DNA from: Talpa occidentalis
Lineage: Eukaryota > Chordata > Mammalia > Eulipotyphla > Talpidae
Reading direction: 5' to 3'
Length of the DNA: 64,000 nt
Assembly: GCF_014898055.3 (NCBI RefSeq)
Contig: NW_023605194.1
Span: 99,579,258-99,643,257, forward strand
The notes beneath the pieces are model-generated. The model did not search any database and had not been told where the DNA came from. It saw nothing but the letters and a program-made list of their open reading frames with translations. This document shows, piece after piece, positions 12,441 through 24,710 of the stretch (positions within the stretch are counted from its first letter, which is position 1; every line of letters begins with the position of its first letter). Both the position numbers and the translations under genes were made by a program.

Positions 12441-13425
12441 TTAGCCAATCTAATTTAATGCTCTTTACATATATCCCTAGTAGAAGATTGTATAATTCTC
12501 CTTTAAAAGCAGTATATCTGAGGTTTTTCATGGAAATTCTGAGACTGAGTTTTGGGGTACATCCCAGCCAAAAACTTGGGGTAGAGGATGATCATTCTGC
12601 CCAACAGAATTATTTCAAATTAAGCAACAATTACTTGAAAGATTTTATAAAAACTAAAATTACATGATGTTATTTTGTGTTAATGTTTACAGGTGCCTAG
12701 CAAGATATTTTTCACAGAGTACTAGCTAACTAATTACCTTAATATTCATTTTTCTCTTCTAATAACAAAATCTTGTTTTTATTTAACAAATTCTACATTG
12801 CTCAGATCCATTTGCAGCTAGAGTAGCCATGTGGTTAATATCTGACCAAATGTTTAAAATATAAATTATGAAATTAAATATAAATATTCTGCCAGTGGGG
12901 GAAGGGTAAAAGTGCTTTCATTCCAATATTTCTGTACTGAAATAGTGGTCTGCTACATGCTTCAGCTGGGGTGGGGAGGAAACTTGTTCAGGAGCAATCT
13001 CCAAAATACTCCACTGATTCAAAGAAGAATTCTGCAGCCATGTAAGGACAATCAGGGGAGTTTTGTTCAACCCTTGAGTTAAGAGCACTTATAGCTTCTC
13101 TAGTGAGGTCAACAGACAGGGCAGCAGAACTGGGCACCCACTCTGGTACCAATCATCAGCTTTCATCAAATTAAAAGCAACAGCAGTTGACTTCTGGGCT
13201 TATGTCTGACTTCTGCAGCTGTATAACACAGGACCCACATTGAGCAGAGTAACAGCATTCCATCTCTAGAGTAATTTGAAGTCTCTGGTGCACTAAACCC
13301 AGTTCAACTACTCACTACATTGACATATTTTTTTCCTAAGACTTTTTTTTTCCCTCTAAGTAAAAGATATTGTGAAGATACTGAAAATATTGTAACTCTG
13401 TTTATGAAATAATGTGATAACTGTT
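12441..13425. other. Unassigned sequence
   Basis: AT-rich at first. 12950-13320 is closer to balanced base composition and could be a decayed LTR, but I found no TG...CA ends or polyadenylation signal to support that. Confidence 0.5.
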
Positions 13426-13438
13426 AATACAACTTTTT

Positions 13439-13706
13439 ATTTTTTAAGATTTTTATTTATTTTTATACAAGCACTGGGGTACAGGCCAGATGTGTGGGAG
13501 GGTGAAAGTATTCACCAGAGACAGAGCTGGGAACAGAACAGACAGACTGACGAAATACACTGCTGAGGGGAGCAGTGGGCAAGACAGGAGAGGTCTTCTT
13601 CGCCATGTGGGATTCTCCCCTGCTGGCGGGAATTGAACTCGCTTTGCAGAGGCTGCGGACAGCTTCACAGTGCAGCGCTCAACCACCTGTACCACCAGGG
13701 AGGCCC
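13439..13706 (-). mobile_element. tRNA-derived SINE, type B
   Basis: Antisense complete copy with a perfect 13-bp TSD 'aatacaacttttt' at 13426-13438 and 13707-13719. The diagnostic type-B text 'gggtacaggccagatgtg' is the complement of the 'ctggcctgtaccc' ending. It is more diverged from its family than the type-A copies, with several CpG sites lost. Confidence 0.95.
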
Positions 13707-13734
13707 AATACAACTTTTTTTAAAAAAGCAGCTC

Positions 13735-14331
13735 TCAGTGGGAATATAGATTGATTCAGCCCTATGGAAAGCAGTATGGATCTGCCATTTGACCCAGTAA
13801 TTTCACTCCCAGCTATGTATTCAAAAAAACTAAATCAAAATGAGACTTGAACTGCCATGTTTATTGCAGTGCTATTTACAATAGGCAAGTTATGGAAACC
13901 ATCTAAGTGCCCCAAAACAGAGGAGTGGATGAAGATGTGGTATATATTCACAATGGACTGTTACTCAGCATCAAAAAAGATAAACTGATGCCATTTGGGG
14001 CAACATGGATGGAGCTGGAAGGGATAATGCTAAGTGAAGTAATCAGAAGTTAGATACTAGATGATGTCACCAATACCCAGAATGGAGAGAAACCAAACTA
14101 AGGGTCTGATAAAGACAAGTTTAAAAACTAACCCTTGAAAACTGACTATGGAACTGAAGCATCCTGAGGGAGAGGGAGGGGTAAAGAACAAAACTGGAAG
14201 GACAATGGATGATGTTGGTGGACTAGGAGCAGTTCTGTTGTGGGTGCATTATAGTGGCGATACCTGGCTGGGGGGCACCCTCAATTGTTACCTCAATTTG
14301 AAAAAATAAATTTATGTAAAAAACAAAAAAA
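13735..14331 (+). mobile_element. L1 LINE, 3' end (end of ORF2 plus 3' UTR)
   Basis: L1 ORF2 C-terminal text is intact enough to recognise: 'atagattgattcagccctat', 'gccatttgacccagtaattt', 'gtggtatatattcacaatgg' and 'caacatggatggagctggaa'. The 3' UTR and an A-rich tail follow. It is 5' truncated and has no open ORF2 frame. It belongs to the same subfamily as 1270-1862 and is the more complete of the two. Confidence 0.92.
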
Positions 14332-14599
14332 AGCTCTAAGTTAATCAGAGTCAGAAAGATATTTTGTGCATCTTTTAAACAGGTATCTTTAATAAGGGAA
14401 AATAACCGACACTAACACAAAACAAAGGATCATGAAGCCAAGACAAATAATCTTGTTTGGATTTTCTTTGATGACAATACATTTAGGTTTCTGATTTTTT
14501 TTATTTCTTAGTACAATTGACCTTTGTGATTTTTGTGGGTCAAATAAGTATAAATATTTACACCTTGATAAATTAGAAAATTTCTCCAATTATCTATTT

Positions 14600-14870
14600 T
14601 TTAATAAATACTTAGAAACCCAAACCTGGCTACACCAGGGTGGGCAATCAAAGCTGCCTTCCGGGGCATGGCCCAGGCTCATGCAGCTCAGCTGGGGCCT
14701 ACGGCGCTTTCTGAGCACAGGGCGCCTGACGCAGCAAGAGCTGCTGGGTCTGCTCTTCCAGACTGTCACCAGGAGTCCTGGCTCCACATTCTCATCAATC
14801 TTTACCTCTACCTTTAGGAGTCTGAGGGGGTGGAGGGTCACTCAACTTCTCTGAACCCCAGTTTCCTCCT
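14600..14870 (+). other. GC-rich flank with an MIR-like end
   Basis: GC-rich DNA of unknown origin. At 14838-14870 the wording 'tcaacttctctgaacccc' then 'agtttcctcc' matches the MIR core ('cttaacctctctgagcctcagtttcctc'). An 83-codon minus-strand frame (14590-14841) resembles no protein I know. The MIR match breaks off exactly where the solo LTR begins, which is consistent with the LTR having landed in it. Confidence 0.5.
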
Positions 14871-15266
14871 TGTAGGGTAAGGAAAAATATCAGGCTTTTC
14901 TGTCCTCCCGCCATCAGGATAGATGAGGGAACCCTGTGATCCTGAATGCATGCCTGATGGCGGGCACCTGGAGTGGGTACACCTGGGCTAAGACTGTGCT
15001 TTTAAGGGCGGCGTCACGGGGATGCCAGGAGAAGCCGAAGCAGAAGCCAAGAAGCAGCAGAACGAACACCAGAGAGTCCAGATAGAGTGAAGACTTGCTG
15101 GGAGGCCTACCAGCCTCCCAGCCCCCTCAGCCAGCACCTCTGCCTTGCACGTACCTGCTGAACCCCAGTAAAAGACCTGCAAAACCACTGAGGACTCTGA
15201 CTCCTCCTTTACCCAGTCTGCATGGGATCAGAAAACCTGCAGTGTGCCCATTCCTGCCTCTTTACA
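14871..15266 (+). mobile_element. Solo LTR of an endogenous retrovirus, family X, copy 1
   Basis: 396 bp running from 'tgtagggtaagg' to 'cctctttaca', so it has TG...CA ends with short TGTA/TACA inverted repeats. A perfect 5-bp TSD 'ctcct' lies at 14866-14870 and 15267-15271. The same family occurs in reverse orientation at 61503-61887. Shared blocks include 'caggcttttctgtcctcc', 'agagtgaagacttgc' and a weak polyadenylation signal (AGTAAAA here, AATAAAA in the partner) about 95 bp before the end. Nothing retroviral lies between the two TSDs except the LTR, so the provirus was lost by LTR-LTR recombination. The family name is unknown to me. Confidence 0.88.
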
Positions 15267-16085
15267 CTCCTCTTTTTCAAGCCACAGTTGACAAAGGCGT
15301 TGTGGCCTGGTGGGTGCACTCATCCACCGCGATACCCTCTTGAAACTCTGTTTATTCCAACGCATGTGGTGAGGGCTGTCCAAGACATTTGAGACCACTC
15401 CCCACCCCACCCCCCAAAAAAAAACCTGTAAAAGTTGGTGCCTGGGGAAGAAGACTTTCCTAGGTAGAGAGTCCACTCCAGGCACCGCAGTATCAGTCTG
15501 TGCGCAAGCTGCTGCTTCTTAACCACTGGGCCGAGTTCCCATCCACAGGCCTGGCGTCTTGGAACACTTCCATCGTGTCCACAGAAGATGGCACAGGCTC
15601 TGGCAATCTGGCAGCCAGGTAGGTGCGCAACTCGGGTAACTAGGCGTTGCCCAAGAAGGAGCCCGTCGGGCCATGGGCGGCCTTGGGCCTCTCTCTGCTC
15701 AGCGGCCTCCTCCTTCAGTCTGTTTTCCTGTGCCCACTGCCACACCAGTTTTTACATTCCTTTGAGACCTTTCCAATTCTTTTTCTCCTCTTTGTTCTGT
15801 CTCCATTTTCGCCACTCCATTCTTTGCCCTTGTTCATCCTGCGTCGCTTTAGACCCCAGCTTAGACCACGGCTCCCACTCCTGGTTCCCACCCAGCTGGA
15901 GATGCCAGCGACCACTCCCTCCTGGCTGGTGCCTGGGGCCTTGCAGCCTGGATCTGCGAGAGCCCATCCTCCCTGGCCCCCACCCAGCTGGTTCTCACGC
16001 CTGTATTCCTAGTCTTAACCGGGGTCTTGGTGTGCCTTCACTTTCCAGGACATAGGGCCGCTTCCCCAGGTGCTCCCCAGGCTCT
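15267..16085 (-). pseudogene. GC-rich island with a nearly open minus-strand frame; possible retropseudogene or gene relic
   Basis: This is the most GC-rich stretch of the window. On the minus strand one frame runs from about 15967 to 15320 (some 215 codons) with a single in-frame stop at 15752-15754. Its middle is rich in Q, E, K, R and W ('WRKWRQNKEEKKNWKG' and, after the stop, 'WAQENRLKEEAAEQREAQ'). That composition suggests a charged helical or coiled-coil segment. I do not recognise the protein. There is no poly-A tail at the expected end, although a short T/A tract lies at 15418-15426. An overlapping plus-strand frame (15588-16055) has low-complexity, chance-like content. A long open frame in GC-rich DNA is weak evidence of coding. 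Confidence 0.3.
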
Positions 16086-16099
16086 CAGCTGATTCGTTT

Positions 16100-16960
16100 G
16101 GATTGTTTGTTGTCCATTTGGATAGGCAGTATAGTCAAGACCATTTTTCATTTTTCTAATGGGTATTCTGCCTTTATTTCTTATTTATTTGTAAGCGTTC
16201 TTTGTACATCTTGGATTGAACCCAGTGGAATTTGGGGGCTATTTATTTATAATAATAGAGCTTCCAGTTCACAAACATGTAGTAATGCCTCCATGTACTT
16301 AGAATATTTATATTTTTTCTGCAGTGCTTTGCAGCTTTCAATGTAGGAGTTTACAGTTTTTTAGTAATTTTATTCCTATGCATTTGATGTATTTAATGCC
16401 TCTGAAATGATAGTTTTGTGAATTTCCTATTGTATTTGTTTATTGTTGAAACACGGAAATTATTTTGTTCTTATATATTTATCTTGGATGTTAACCTTGT
16501 AACCAGAGGTTTGGCTTACTTAATTTAGTAATTCTAACAGGTTTTCCAAAATTTCCTATACATTTTCTGAAGATTCAATTATGTCAAATGCTATCAATGA
16601 TAATTTTGGTACTTTTTATTTTTACTTAGTCTTATGCCATTTATTTTCATTTCTGAGCTTACTGCATGTATTTAAAACCCCCCAAACAGTGTTGAATCTA
16701 ATCGGAGGGAGAATATCCTTATTTATTTTCTCAAACAAGGGGAATGATTCTATATTTCACAATTGTGATGTTTACCTGTAGGCTTTTTGTAGTCATTATT
16801 TCCACTTTTAGTTTGCTAAGAGCTTTGTTTAATTAATGTTAATTGACTTTTATCAAATCTTTCCTGGATCCCTAAATATGATATTTTTCCTTTTATTTTT
16901 GTATCCATGCTTAGCTTTAAAACACTATTGAGTGAGGGTTTCTATGGCTTTTGGAGGATA
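16100..16960 (-). mobile_element. L1 ORF2 reverse-transcriptase region, antisense, decayed
   Basis: Complement wording of the L1 polymerase region appears in order. It includes 'gttcttatatatttatcttg', 'ttaaccttgtaaccagagg', 'aggttttccaaaatttcct', 'gttgaatctaatcggaggga' ('ttgaatagaagtggtgagag' type), 'ctgtaggctttttgtagtc' and 'tagtttgctaagagctttg'. Many stops and indels are present. It is an old L1M-type copy, older than the sense L1 ends at 1.3 and 13.7 kb. Confidence 0.85.
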
Positions 16961-17091
16961 TTACTTATATAATCACTTAAGACTTGAAGTCATAGAAACT
17001 GCTCAAACCAATTGTTCAATTAACTCTAGAGAAGAAAATTGTACTATTATGCATTTTCTCCTTTCAGGGAGTTAAAAATTGTAACATACTT

Positions 17092-17646
17092 TGTGTTAAA
17101 GGATAGGCTCCCCTCAAATAATCAGATAGGCCTCTTTCCAACATACCCAGAACAGATTTTTTTTCAATATGTGTCACTTGTCATGTGAAACTAAAGTCAG
17201 TCAAGACCCTGTGGTTTTCAAGAGGAATTGTTACCAATGTCTTAACTAACTAGAAAAATGAAAGTTACCCAGATTTAGGGTCATCTTCAGTATTAGCTTT
17301 TGTATGGGAGAAACATCTTATGGCAGGGAAACACCCAGAGCATCTGATTTTGTTGCAAGTCACCCTCTTCTCATCATGTAATTTTATGTGCCCATAGGAA
17401 ATGGCACCCTCTTCTCTCCTTGACACCCCTGTGCCATTCATTATCTCAAGAATAAACACCCTTTTTCTATTCTATTTATTTTAGAGATTCTGTTAGAATT
17501 TACAGTTATGTAGTTCTCCATACATATCCATATAAACTTGTCCTTTTCCTCCTACTAATCTGTCTCATGTTAATTTGTTTTCTAGACCAGTCCAAGAAAT
17601 ACCTAGAGGGATAAAAGGAAAATTTCCCCTCTCTCTGTCCACCCTA
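17092..17646 (+). mobile_element. ERV LTR, family Y, copy 1
   Basis: An LTR-like block starts around 'tgtgttaaagg'. It carries AATAAA near 17450 ('caagaataaacacc') and then the U5-like run 'ttaatttgttttctagacc', 'acctagagggataaaagg', and ends near 'ccaccctaca'. The hexamer 'tgtgtt' follows the end and also occurs at the start, so the exact boundary and TSD are ambiguous. The U3/R half is shared with 35570-35965. This looks like a class I type LTR end, by resemblance. Confidence 0.65.
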
Positions 17647-20610
17647 CAGTGTGTTTTCTCAAATAATATACTAAAAGCAAATAAAAGACTTATGCTTATT
17701 TTCATCTATTCACCAGTTCATTAAATTGCATAGAACACCATAAATTAACTCACCCCAAATTGCCAAGAATATGTTATTCAACCTTTGTAATGAAGACATA
17801 TTTTCTATTAATTCATTAATTTATCAAGTGTTTGTTCCACATATTCTAATTACTACTGTAGACATTGAGAATATAAAGATTAATAAGAGAGCACTTATCC
17901 TTGGCAAGCTTACTTTCTAGTGACAAATGTGATAGAAAATTAAGAAAGTTTAAAATAGTTTCACATCTTCATAAATCCTGTAAAAACAAGAGAGCAAGGT
18001 GCTACAAGATTAATAAGGTATAGGAAATAACTATGGTTGTCGATTTTTGTAAGATTGTATTTCCCTGAGGAGTTAATATTTGAATTACAGGTGAGGGAAA
18101 TAGTCAAGTAAAGATCTGGGAACAGACATTTAAATTACGAGAAAAACAATTATAGAATTCCAGAGATGGAACCAGATTGCTGTGTTTTCTGAGTTCAAAG
18201 CTTAGAAATAAGATTATTCTAGCAGATAAGTAGTGCTGGAGGAGTGATTAAAGATGAGAATAAAGAGATAGAAAAGGGGAGATGTGTGCAAATGACATAA
18301 CCATGAATGACTTGCCAATAAATTAGAAATCTGCTTTTCTGATTGGTCATAGTTCTCAAAGAACTATACTGAGAATTTTGAAGCTGATTTAAGGCATTCT
18401 GGGTAATGTGCCATGGGCATGTGGGATTATTTGCACTACCTGGTGTGCGTTACTGATTATATATAAAGATACACACAGTATATATAGATTTATAAATCTA
18501 TATAAATCATACATGTATATCTTCTATATATATAACATATTTTACATAAATCATATGCACACATGTTTATACGTTTGTTTTTTATAAATCCTGCTTTCCA
18601 TCTTCCTAGCCATCATTAGTATATAATGAATTTCATTGAACTGTTTGCTGTCATGCTCATCATAGTGAAGTATACATTTGCCAGTATGTCATGTCTTGTA
18701 TCATATGCTATGGGTGCCTGTGTTATGATGTGTCTAGAATACCAACTTTGAAATCAGAGAAGCCTAAGTTTTAAAAGCAGAGTAAATAAATGACATTTGC
18801 ACTTGGAAATAATCCACTTACTGTGAATGGCTTTAAACTCACCTCACATTACATACCTGACAATTTTATTTGGTGGCAAAAAAGCAAAGCATGTGAATTT
18901 TATGTTACAGTCAGGAGGCAAAGTCATTTTTTATAAAGCTGGTTTTAAATAATTGTTTTCCTTTTTGTTTTTCCACCTTCAGAGGGCACATTAAAAAACA
19001 TGTCAGATTTTAAAAAGAGATTTTTATACTTTTTTTAAAAATAAATAATTTTTTATAATCAATTATAAACACTTTTTTATAATTATTTTGTGACTTTAAT
19101 AAAATGACATCTTTTTTTTTGCAAAAGCTATATAGTATTATAGACTTAAATTTCTTTTTAAATCCTGAGAACTACTGTAAATGACATAAAGGGTTAACAG
19201 ATTGCTGTTTAGAAATAAATACATTGAGAAAGCATAACAATTGCCCAAATTATTTTAAATAACTTGTCAGTTCTTATTTTAAAATAATTATATATTTTTT
19301 TCAGCAGAAATTTCAGGATTTATTTTCTCCCTTGTGCCTCTCATAAGCACATTTTCAGAATCTTTTTTCACTGGAGTTAAACTGACAAAGTTCATTAAGT
19401 GCAGGAGTTTTCAGAGATTGCCATGTGGGAGTTTTTAAGACTGGATGCAATTTCAAACTTGTACATGGTTTTTAGAAAGTTTGATTTATCTCTGTCTGCT
19501 AAATTATGTGCTATTCACAATATGAATTTCATTTAGTTTAAAGTAGGGAAATTGCCCTTAATTGCTCCTGAACTAAACCTGTAAAGTAGCATAAACTCAA
19601 GAAGATAAATTTATAAGAACCTAAAAGAGTTAAAGTATGTTTAGCATACTAACTCCGGAGAAGGAAGAGAAAATATCAGTTCATCCTATGATCACAGTTT
19701 TTCCTCCTTTGCATTCTGGGATTCTTAACAATATTAAAACATAAAGAATGGTAAGTTCCCACCTTTTCCAAAGAAATTAATTCAAAGAGATTGGAAACGT
19801 TGAAGAAGCATTTTACTAAAAGATCTGAGGTATCCTACGTTCATAGTATTCTTCTAAAGGAAAATGCATTTTTAAGGCATTAGCAGGCACCTTTGTGCTC
19901 CCAATGTAAGTGCCTCTTTCTTCTTGGAGATCGTTGCAGAGATAAAAGCATTGATTGAGTTAAGTGTCTTAACAAAGGAAAAAAGGACAGCCAATTGTAC
20001 TTTTATATTAGGAAAGAAGTAGTGGTAATGAGTGGACACAACCATTTCTCTCCTTTTTAAGGGATTGATGAAAGCTATGACTGATTCTATTCATCAGATG
20101 CATCGGAATAAGAACAAGAAATGATGTCATCTTGATTATAAGCTCCCAAGTACTGCAGTAGAAACCAAGTAGTGCCTTTGTACCACTCAGTTTGAACTGA
20201 GCACAGAAATGCTTTAATCTTAAGTCTGTTTTTCTAAACACTGGTTCCCTAAATGAGATATTGAGCACTGTTTCTGTGAACACAACTTCAAAATGAAATT
20301 AAATTGGGGAAAATAAATGTCTACTTTTGATTCACCTAGAGGGAAATGGAGGATGAGGATGAAGTCTGACCTCTGATGAAAGAAACAAAGAAGGGGCAGA
20401 TATCTTGTGGGGAGCACTGTGACTTGGCTTAGATGTTGGGTTTGATGAGTTTGTACTATCTTTTATCAGCAAAGTACCTAGATTACTAGCCAGATAACTG
20501 ACTTTCCCTGTAGGGAGAATTGATGGGAACCATTAACATTAAGTTTCACTAAATGCAACAAAAACTATGGATTTAATATATTTCTTCTTGTGTAAAGGAA
20601 TCCAAGAGTT
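17647..20610. other. Unassigned AT-rich sequence
   Basis: About 3 kb without recognised genes. It contains the palindrome at 18481-18504 and AT-rich simple sequence around it. Minus-strand frames at 20008-20283 and 20220-20417 have no recognisable motif. A faint MIR-like run near 18735-18800 is too weak to call. Confidence 0.5.
18481..18504. repeat. 24-bp perfect palindrome in AT-rich DNA
   Basis: The two 12-bp halves 'tatatagattta' and 'taaatctatata' are exact reverse complements with no spacer. The palindrome sits within 90 bp of TA-rich simple sequence (about 18458-18545), so it may be a by-product of a mutated (TA)n tract. Confidence 0.9.
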
Positions 20611-20623
20611 AAAAATAAATCCA

Positions 20624-20889
20624 GGGCCTCCTCGATGACACAGTGGGTTGAGTGCAGCACTGTGAAGCTAACCTTAGCCTTTGCAGTGCAGGTTCGATCC
20701 CCAGTCAGCCAGGGAGAAACCCACATGGCGCAGCAGACCTTTCCTGTCTCACCCGCTGCTCCCCTCAGCAGTGTACCTCGGTCAATCGGCCTGTTCTGTT
20801 CCCCACTCTGTCTTTGGTGAATCCTCTCACCCTCCTGTGCCTCTGGCCTGTACCCCAGTTCTTGTGTAAATAAATAAATAAATCTTAAA
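20624..20889 (+). mobile_element. tRNA-derived SINE, type B
   Basis: A complete copy with head 'gggcctcctcgatgacacag' (the A-box is damaged), B-box 'ggttcgatcccc', the type-B body 'ccagccagggagaaacccac'-like and ending 'tctggcctgtaccccagt'. The TSD is 11 bp, 'aaaaataaatc', at 20611-20621 and 20890-20900. Part of it could be confused with the A-rich tail. Confidence 0.92.
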
Positions 20890-21189
20890 AAAAATAAATC
20901 ATGAGACAGAGCTTTAAGAATTGTCTATTTGTGGTTTTTATGAAAATATCAATCCACAATCCATCAATATACCTTTTATAATTATATTTGGAAGAGCAGC
21001 AATAATATTTCATAAGCTGCCAAATACTAGGTATGCTACTTTCAAGATTTTCTTTGTAATTGGCTTTCAGTAGCTTGATTATCATATCTAAGTGTGGCTC
21101 TATGAAAGTATAGCATGATTGAAGATCATAGAACTTACTGAATGTATAAACCTCTTCATCAAATTATAAATGTTTTCTTGTATTATTTC

Positions 21190-22200
21190 TTCAGATAGTC
21201 TTTCTCTTTTTCTTTACCCTCTCATTTCTGTGATTTTCACTAGGTAGAATTTTGTATGTTTCCAGTATCCCACAGGTCGCTGAAGTCTTGTGCATTTCTT
21301 TTCTTGACTTTGTTCTTTCTGTTCCACAAACTCGATAAACTCAACTGGTGTATCTTTGAGTTAATTGAGTCTCCCTTGGACCTGTTCAAATTTATTGCGA
21401 AATTTTTTTAAATTTCAGCTATTGTACTTTTGACTTCTGAATCGATATCTTACTCTTTTTTTAATTACTTGGACCTATATTCTCTGCTTGATGAGATATT
21501 ATTCTCATAATTTTCTTTAATTCTTTAAAAATGGATTCTTTTAGGTTTTTGAACATATTTCAAATAGTTAATGTCTTTGTCTAGTAAATCTAATATCTGC
21601 TTTCTCAAAGAAAGTTTCCATTAACTGATTATTTTTCCTTGTGTGTGTTTCACACTTTCTTGTTTCTTTGCATGTCTTATAATATTTTGTAAAAACTGAA
21701 GTTTAATAGAATGTCTGAAAATGAGATTATCCTATCTCAGATTTTGTTGGATAGCTTGTTATACTTGTAGTTGCTTGTTTAATGATTTTTTTTAAAATGA
21801 AAACTGTAGTTCAGATTCTTTGTAATAGGTAGCCTATGAATTTTCTACTCAATTATCTAAGTGGTCAGCAAGTGATAGAACAGATTTCTTAAATATCTGG
21901 AACTAATATATCCCCTAGACTTTACCAAGGGACTCAGTTGCCTATGTGAGGGCATGTATTCAGTTTTCAGTTAGGTAGTTTAAAACTTTGTTTAACTTTT
22001 ACTTTCTGCTTATACAGTTACTCAGAAACAACTGGAATGAGAACTTAGGGTCTTCTCAAGTCATTCCTTGACATGACATACTTCTCTTTCTATATGTGTG
22101 GTTTTGTAATTTCCCAAGAATTAGCTGGAATTTTCGGTGTCTTTGCAGACATCTTATTCCTTGCACTGGCTCTTAAGTTATTTGGTTAGACTGCTGTTTG
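21190..22200 (-). mobile_element. Old L1 (L1M-type) 3' UTR, antisense
   Basis: The text follows the antisense of L1M 3' regions over several hundred bases: 'atcccacaggtcgctgaag', 'ttctttctgttccacaaac', 'tcagctattgtacttttgac', 'gtctttgtctagtaaatc' and 'cttgtttctttgcatgtc'. It is diverged but collinear. The last 300 bp are less certain. Confidence 0.8.
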
Positions 22201-24680
22201 TCCCAGCTATTAATCATTGACTTGAGTTTTCATACCATCAAAATAGTTGCCAATGAATATTTTCAACAGGCTAGAGCAGTTTTCAGCACTGGGTAAACTG
22301 AGTCAGATTTGATAAAGACAGGGCTTTTTGAATAGCTCTGCAAAAGAGCCAAAAGACATGTAAAATGACAACAAATTCTTCTGAATTAGTACTGAGAAAC
22401 TGGACTATTATTTTCAATATTAACATTGAGCTAGGAAGTGGGGGATGGGTTAGTTCAAATAACATAACAATCATTGTTCTTACTGATTTATGCCACTGTT
22501 CTTGCAAGAATGTTGCTGTGAGTTTTTTTGTTAATTTCCTGAGTTCTGAAAAAATTTGTCCTGATAATATTTATGAGCTTTTTCCACTAGTTTTATAGAG
22601 GGCAACATTTCAGAGGTCCTTACTTTATTTTGCTAATATCACAGTCATGACATCTTAGGGTGACCATCATGAGGAAGAAGCAAAAGAGGGCATCACTGAC
22701 TGTAATGATATTTCCAGCATGTTGCACAAAGTGCTTTTCTATTCATTAAATTGTCCACAAATTTGTCATATGCTACATTTAACTGCAAGGCAGTCTGGGA
22801 AACATATTTATTCTCAGTGGTCCGGTAACTTGCTCAAAATTAGGATCCTATTGTTAAATAACGAAGAAAATAGTTATTAGAGTAGAAAAATGAAGCAGCA
22901 ACATTTTTCTGACTTATAACATATTCCTTATTCCCCAAGGCAAGCTCATAATTCTGTTCTTGCAACCAACCTTGTAATTCTATTCAGCTACTTTATCCAG
23001 TGCAATGTTGAAAAACTTTGGATGCTGAATTGTTCTCTCTCTTTGACTCAGGAGTGACTTCTTGTAGTATAGAAATGTAAAATGCAATATAGATCAATTG
23101 AAAAATGGCATAAGAGGGGAGATTTAACAATGATTTGTTGTAGCTGTAATAAGATAGCACTTGGCAGAAATGGTACTGATTCACTAATTTCTTGAGGGAG
23201 TAAATTTCTTATTTAGGGTTAGCTGGAAGACAATGGATCCTCCTGTTTTTTCTCTCAAAGAATTTTCCTTGAAACAGCTAAAAAAGAGTCAAAAAACAAA
23301 TACCAATATCATGATTTTAAAAATCGTTTCTACTATCACTATACCACTGCTCATCATATTTTCCTTCTGAAGTACTGCAAGAAATGTCTCAATTAATATC
23401 TTTACTTATGCTAAAGAGGGCACCAGTTTTCCATTCTTCACTACCCAAATTCTTGAAATATATCTGTATTGTGATCCAGATGTGAGGCATCCATAACACA
23501 ACTTCTGGCTCCAAAACAAAGTTGTCTCTGCTGCCACTTGTACAGCACAATTCATGACTTGCAGCTAACTCTTGTCAGAACACTAAGAATCAGTCACTGT
23601 GCTCCCTGTTTCACTTGCCACTTGGGAAAACATGCCCATTTACAGATTTGTCTCCATTTCTAAGGTTTTACTCTTGCTCTCCAAAATCTCATGGGGATGT
23701 GTCTGTTAAGTGAAAATTGTATTAATATAGCATATCATATCCCTAAGGTCATTTGGATAATATGCTATTTGGTCCTCTAGAATTGAGCATACAGCAAAAA
23801 TTGTTATTACAGTGACACTGAGTGACTTGATTTTTAAAACCTCTCTCCCAAATACCATGGCATTGAAATTATGATTAAAAAAAGATTATTAATATTATGC
23901 CTACTGACAGCAACACTTAGAGTAAGTAATGAGGACAGGAAAGAATAGGGGAGGTCAAAAGACAAGAAGAATACCTTGCTTTGGGAAGAGTGACAATGGA
24001 GAATTAGCTTATCTAATTAGTTGAAATTGTCTATTGCAAAAAGAAGTATTCACTTTAATTTCATTCTTTCACTTTGATTCTTTCTCTATATTTTTGTCTT
24101 TCTTAAGTTTTATTCTCTTTATTCTTTTTGGTGATCTCAAATAATGATATATATGACTGTTTATTGCAAAATTTTAAAATATGTAAAATAAAGTTTAAAA
24201 TGAATTCATTTAACGAATCACCTGCAAAACAGGATAAATCATTTTCAGTCATTGAGTAGCATTAAACCCGTGGTGGGTTTCATTCTTACCACTTTGTATC
24301 TGTTTGATTTTGATGTTATACATCAAACTGAACTATTTACTGCTCCTTTGATAATATTTACCCATTGATACCACGTGGATACCAGCTCTTATTTTTCTTT
24401 CCTCCCCATCTTTTTTTTATTTCCTTATATCGTTCTCTATTTGGAGAAGTTATGAAAATCAGAAAAGGGAAAATCTATTGTTTTATTATTGTAGAACATA
24501 CCTGTGAAATTCATTCAGCTATTGAGGCTCTTTCCATTAAGAAAATTATTCCAGTCTTTATTTAGTAAATCCTCTGTGATGCTAAGTAATAGCATTTATT
24601 CTGAACAATCAAATAAACATGATTCAACTTGCAATTGTGCAACTTACATGCTGTGAAAGCAATACATATTCAGTAGAAAC
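22201..24680. other. Unassigned AT-rich sequence upstream of the exon candidate
   Basis: No gene or repeat family recognised. 23370-23720 is closer to balanced composition but matches nothing I know. Open frames at 22365-22598 (plus) and 22283-22507 (minus) overlap each other and look like chance. Confidence 0.5.
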
Positions 24681-24710
24681 TACTAATTCTGAATTTGATC
24701 TTTCCCCCAG

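Noticed and set aside
15430..15460. 'ttggtgcctggggaag' as a retroviral primer-binding site after the LTR
   Set aside because: The LTR is closed by a perfect TSD at 15267-15271, so the sequence beyond is host flank and not proviral leader.
15588..16055. 155-codon plus-strand frame, the longest with an ATG
   Set aside because: Low-complexity S/P/C/L-rich content typical of pyrimidine-rich DNA. The opposite strand has the more protein-like reading, and neither matches anything I know.
14600..16085. Possible CpG-island promoter
   Set aside because: The region is GC-rich but CpG is not clearly enriched by eye. About 400 bp of it is explained by the solo LTR, and no exon with a donor site follows.
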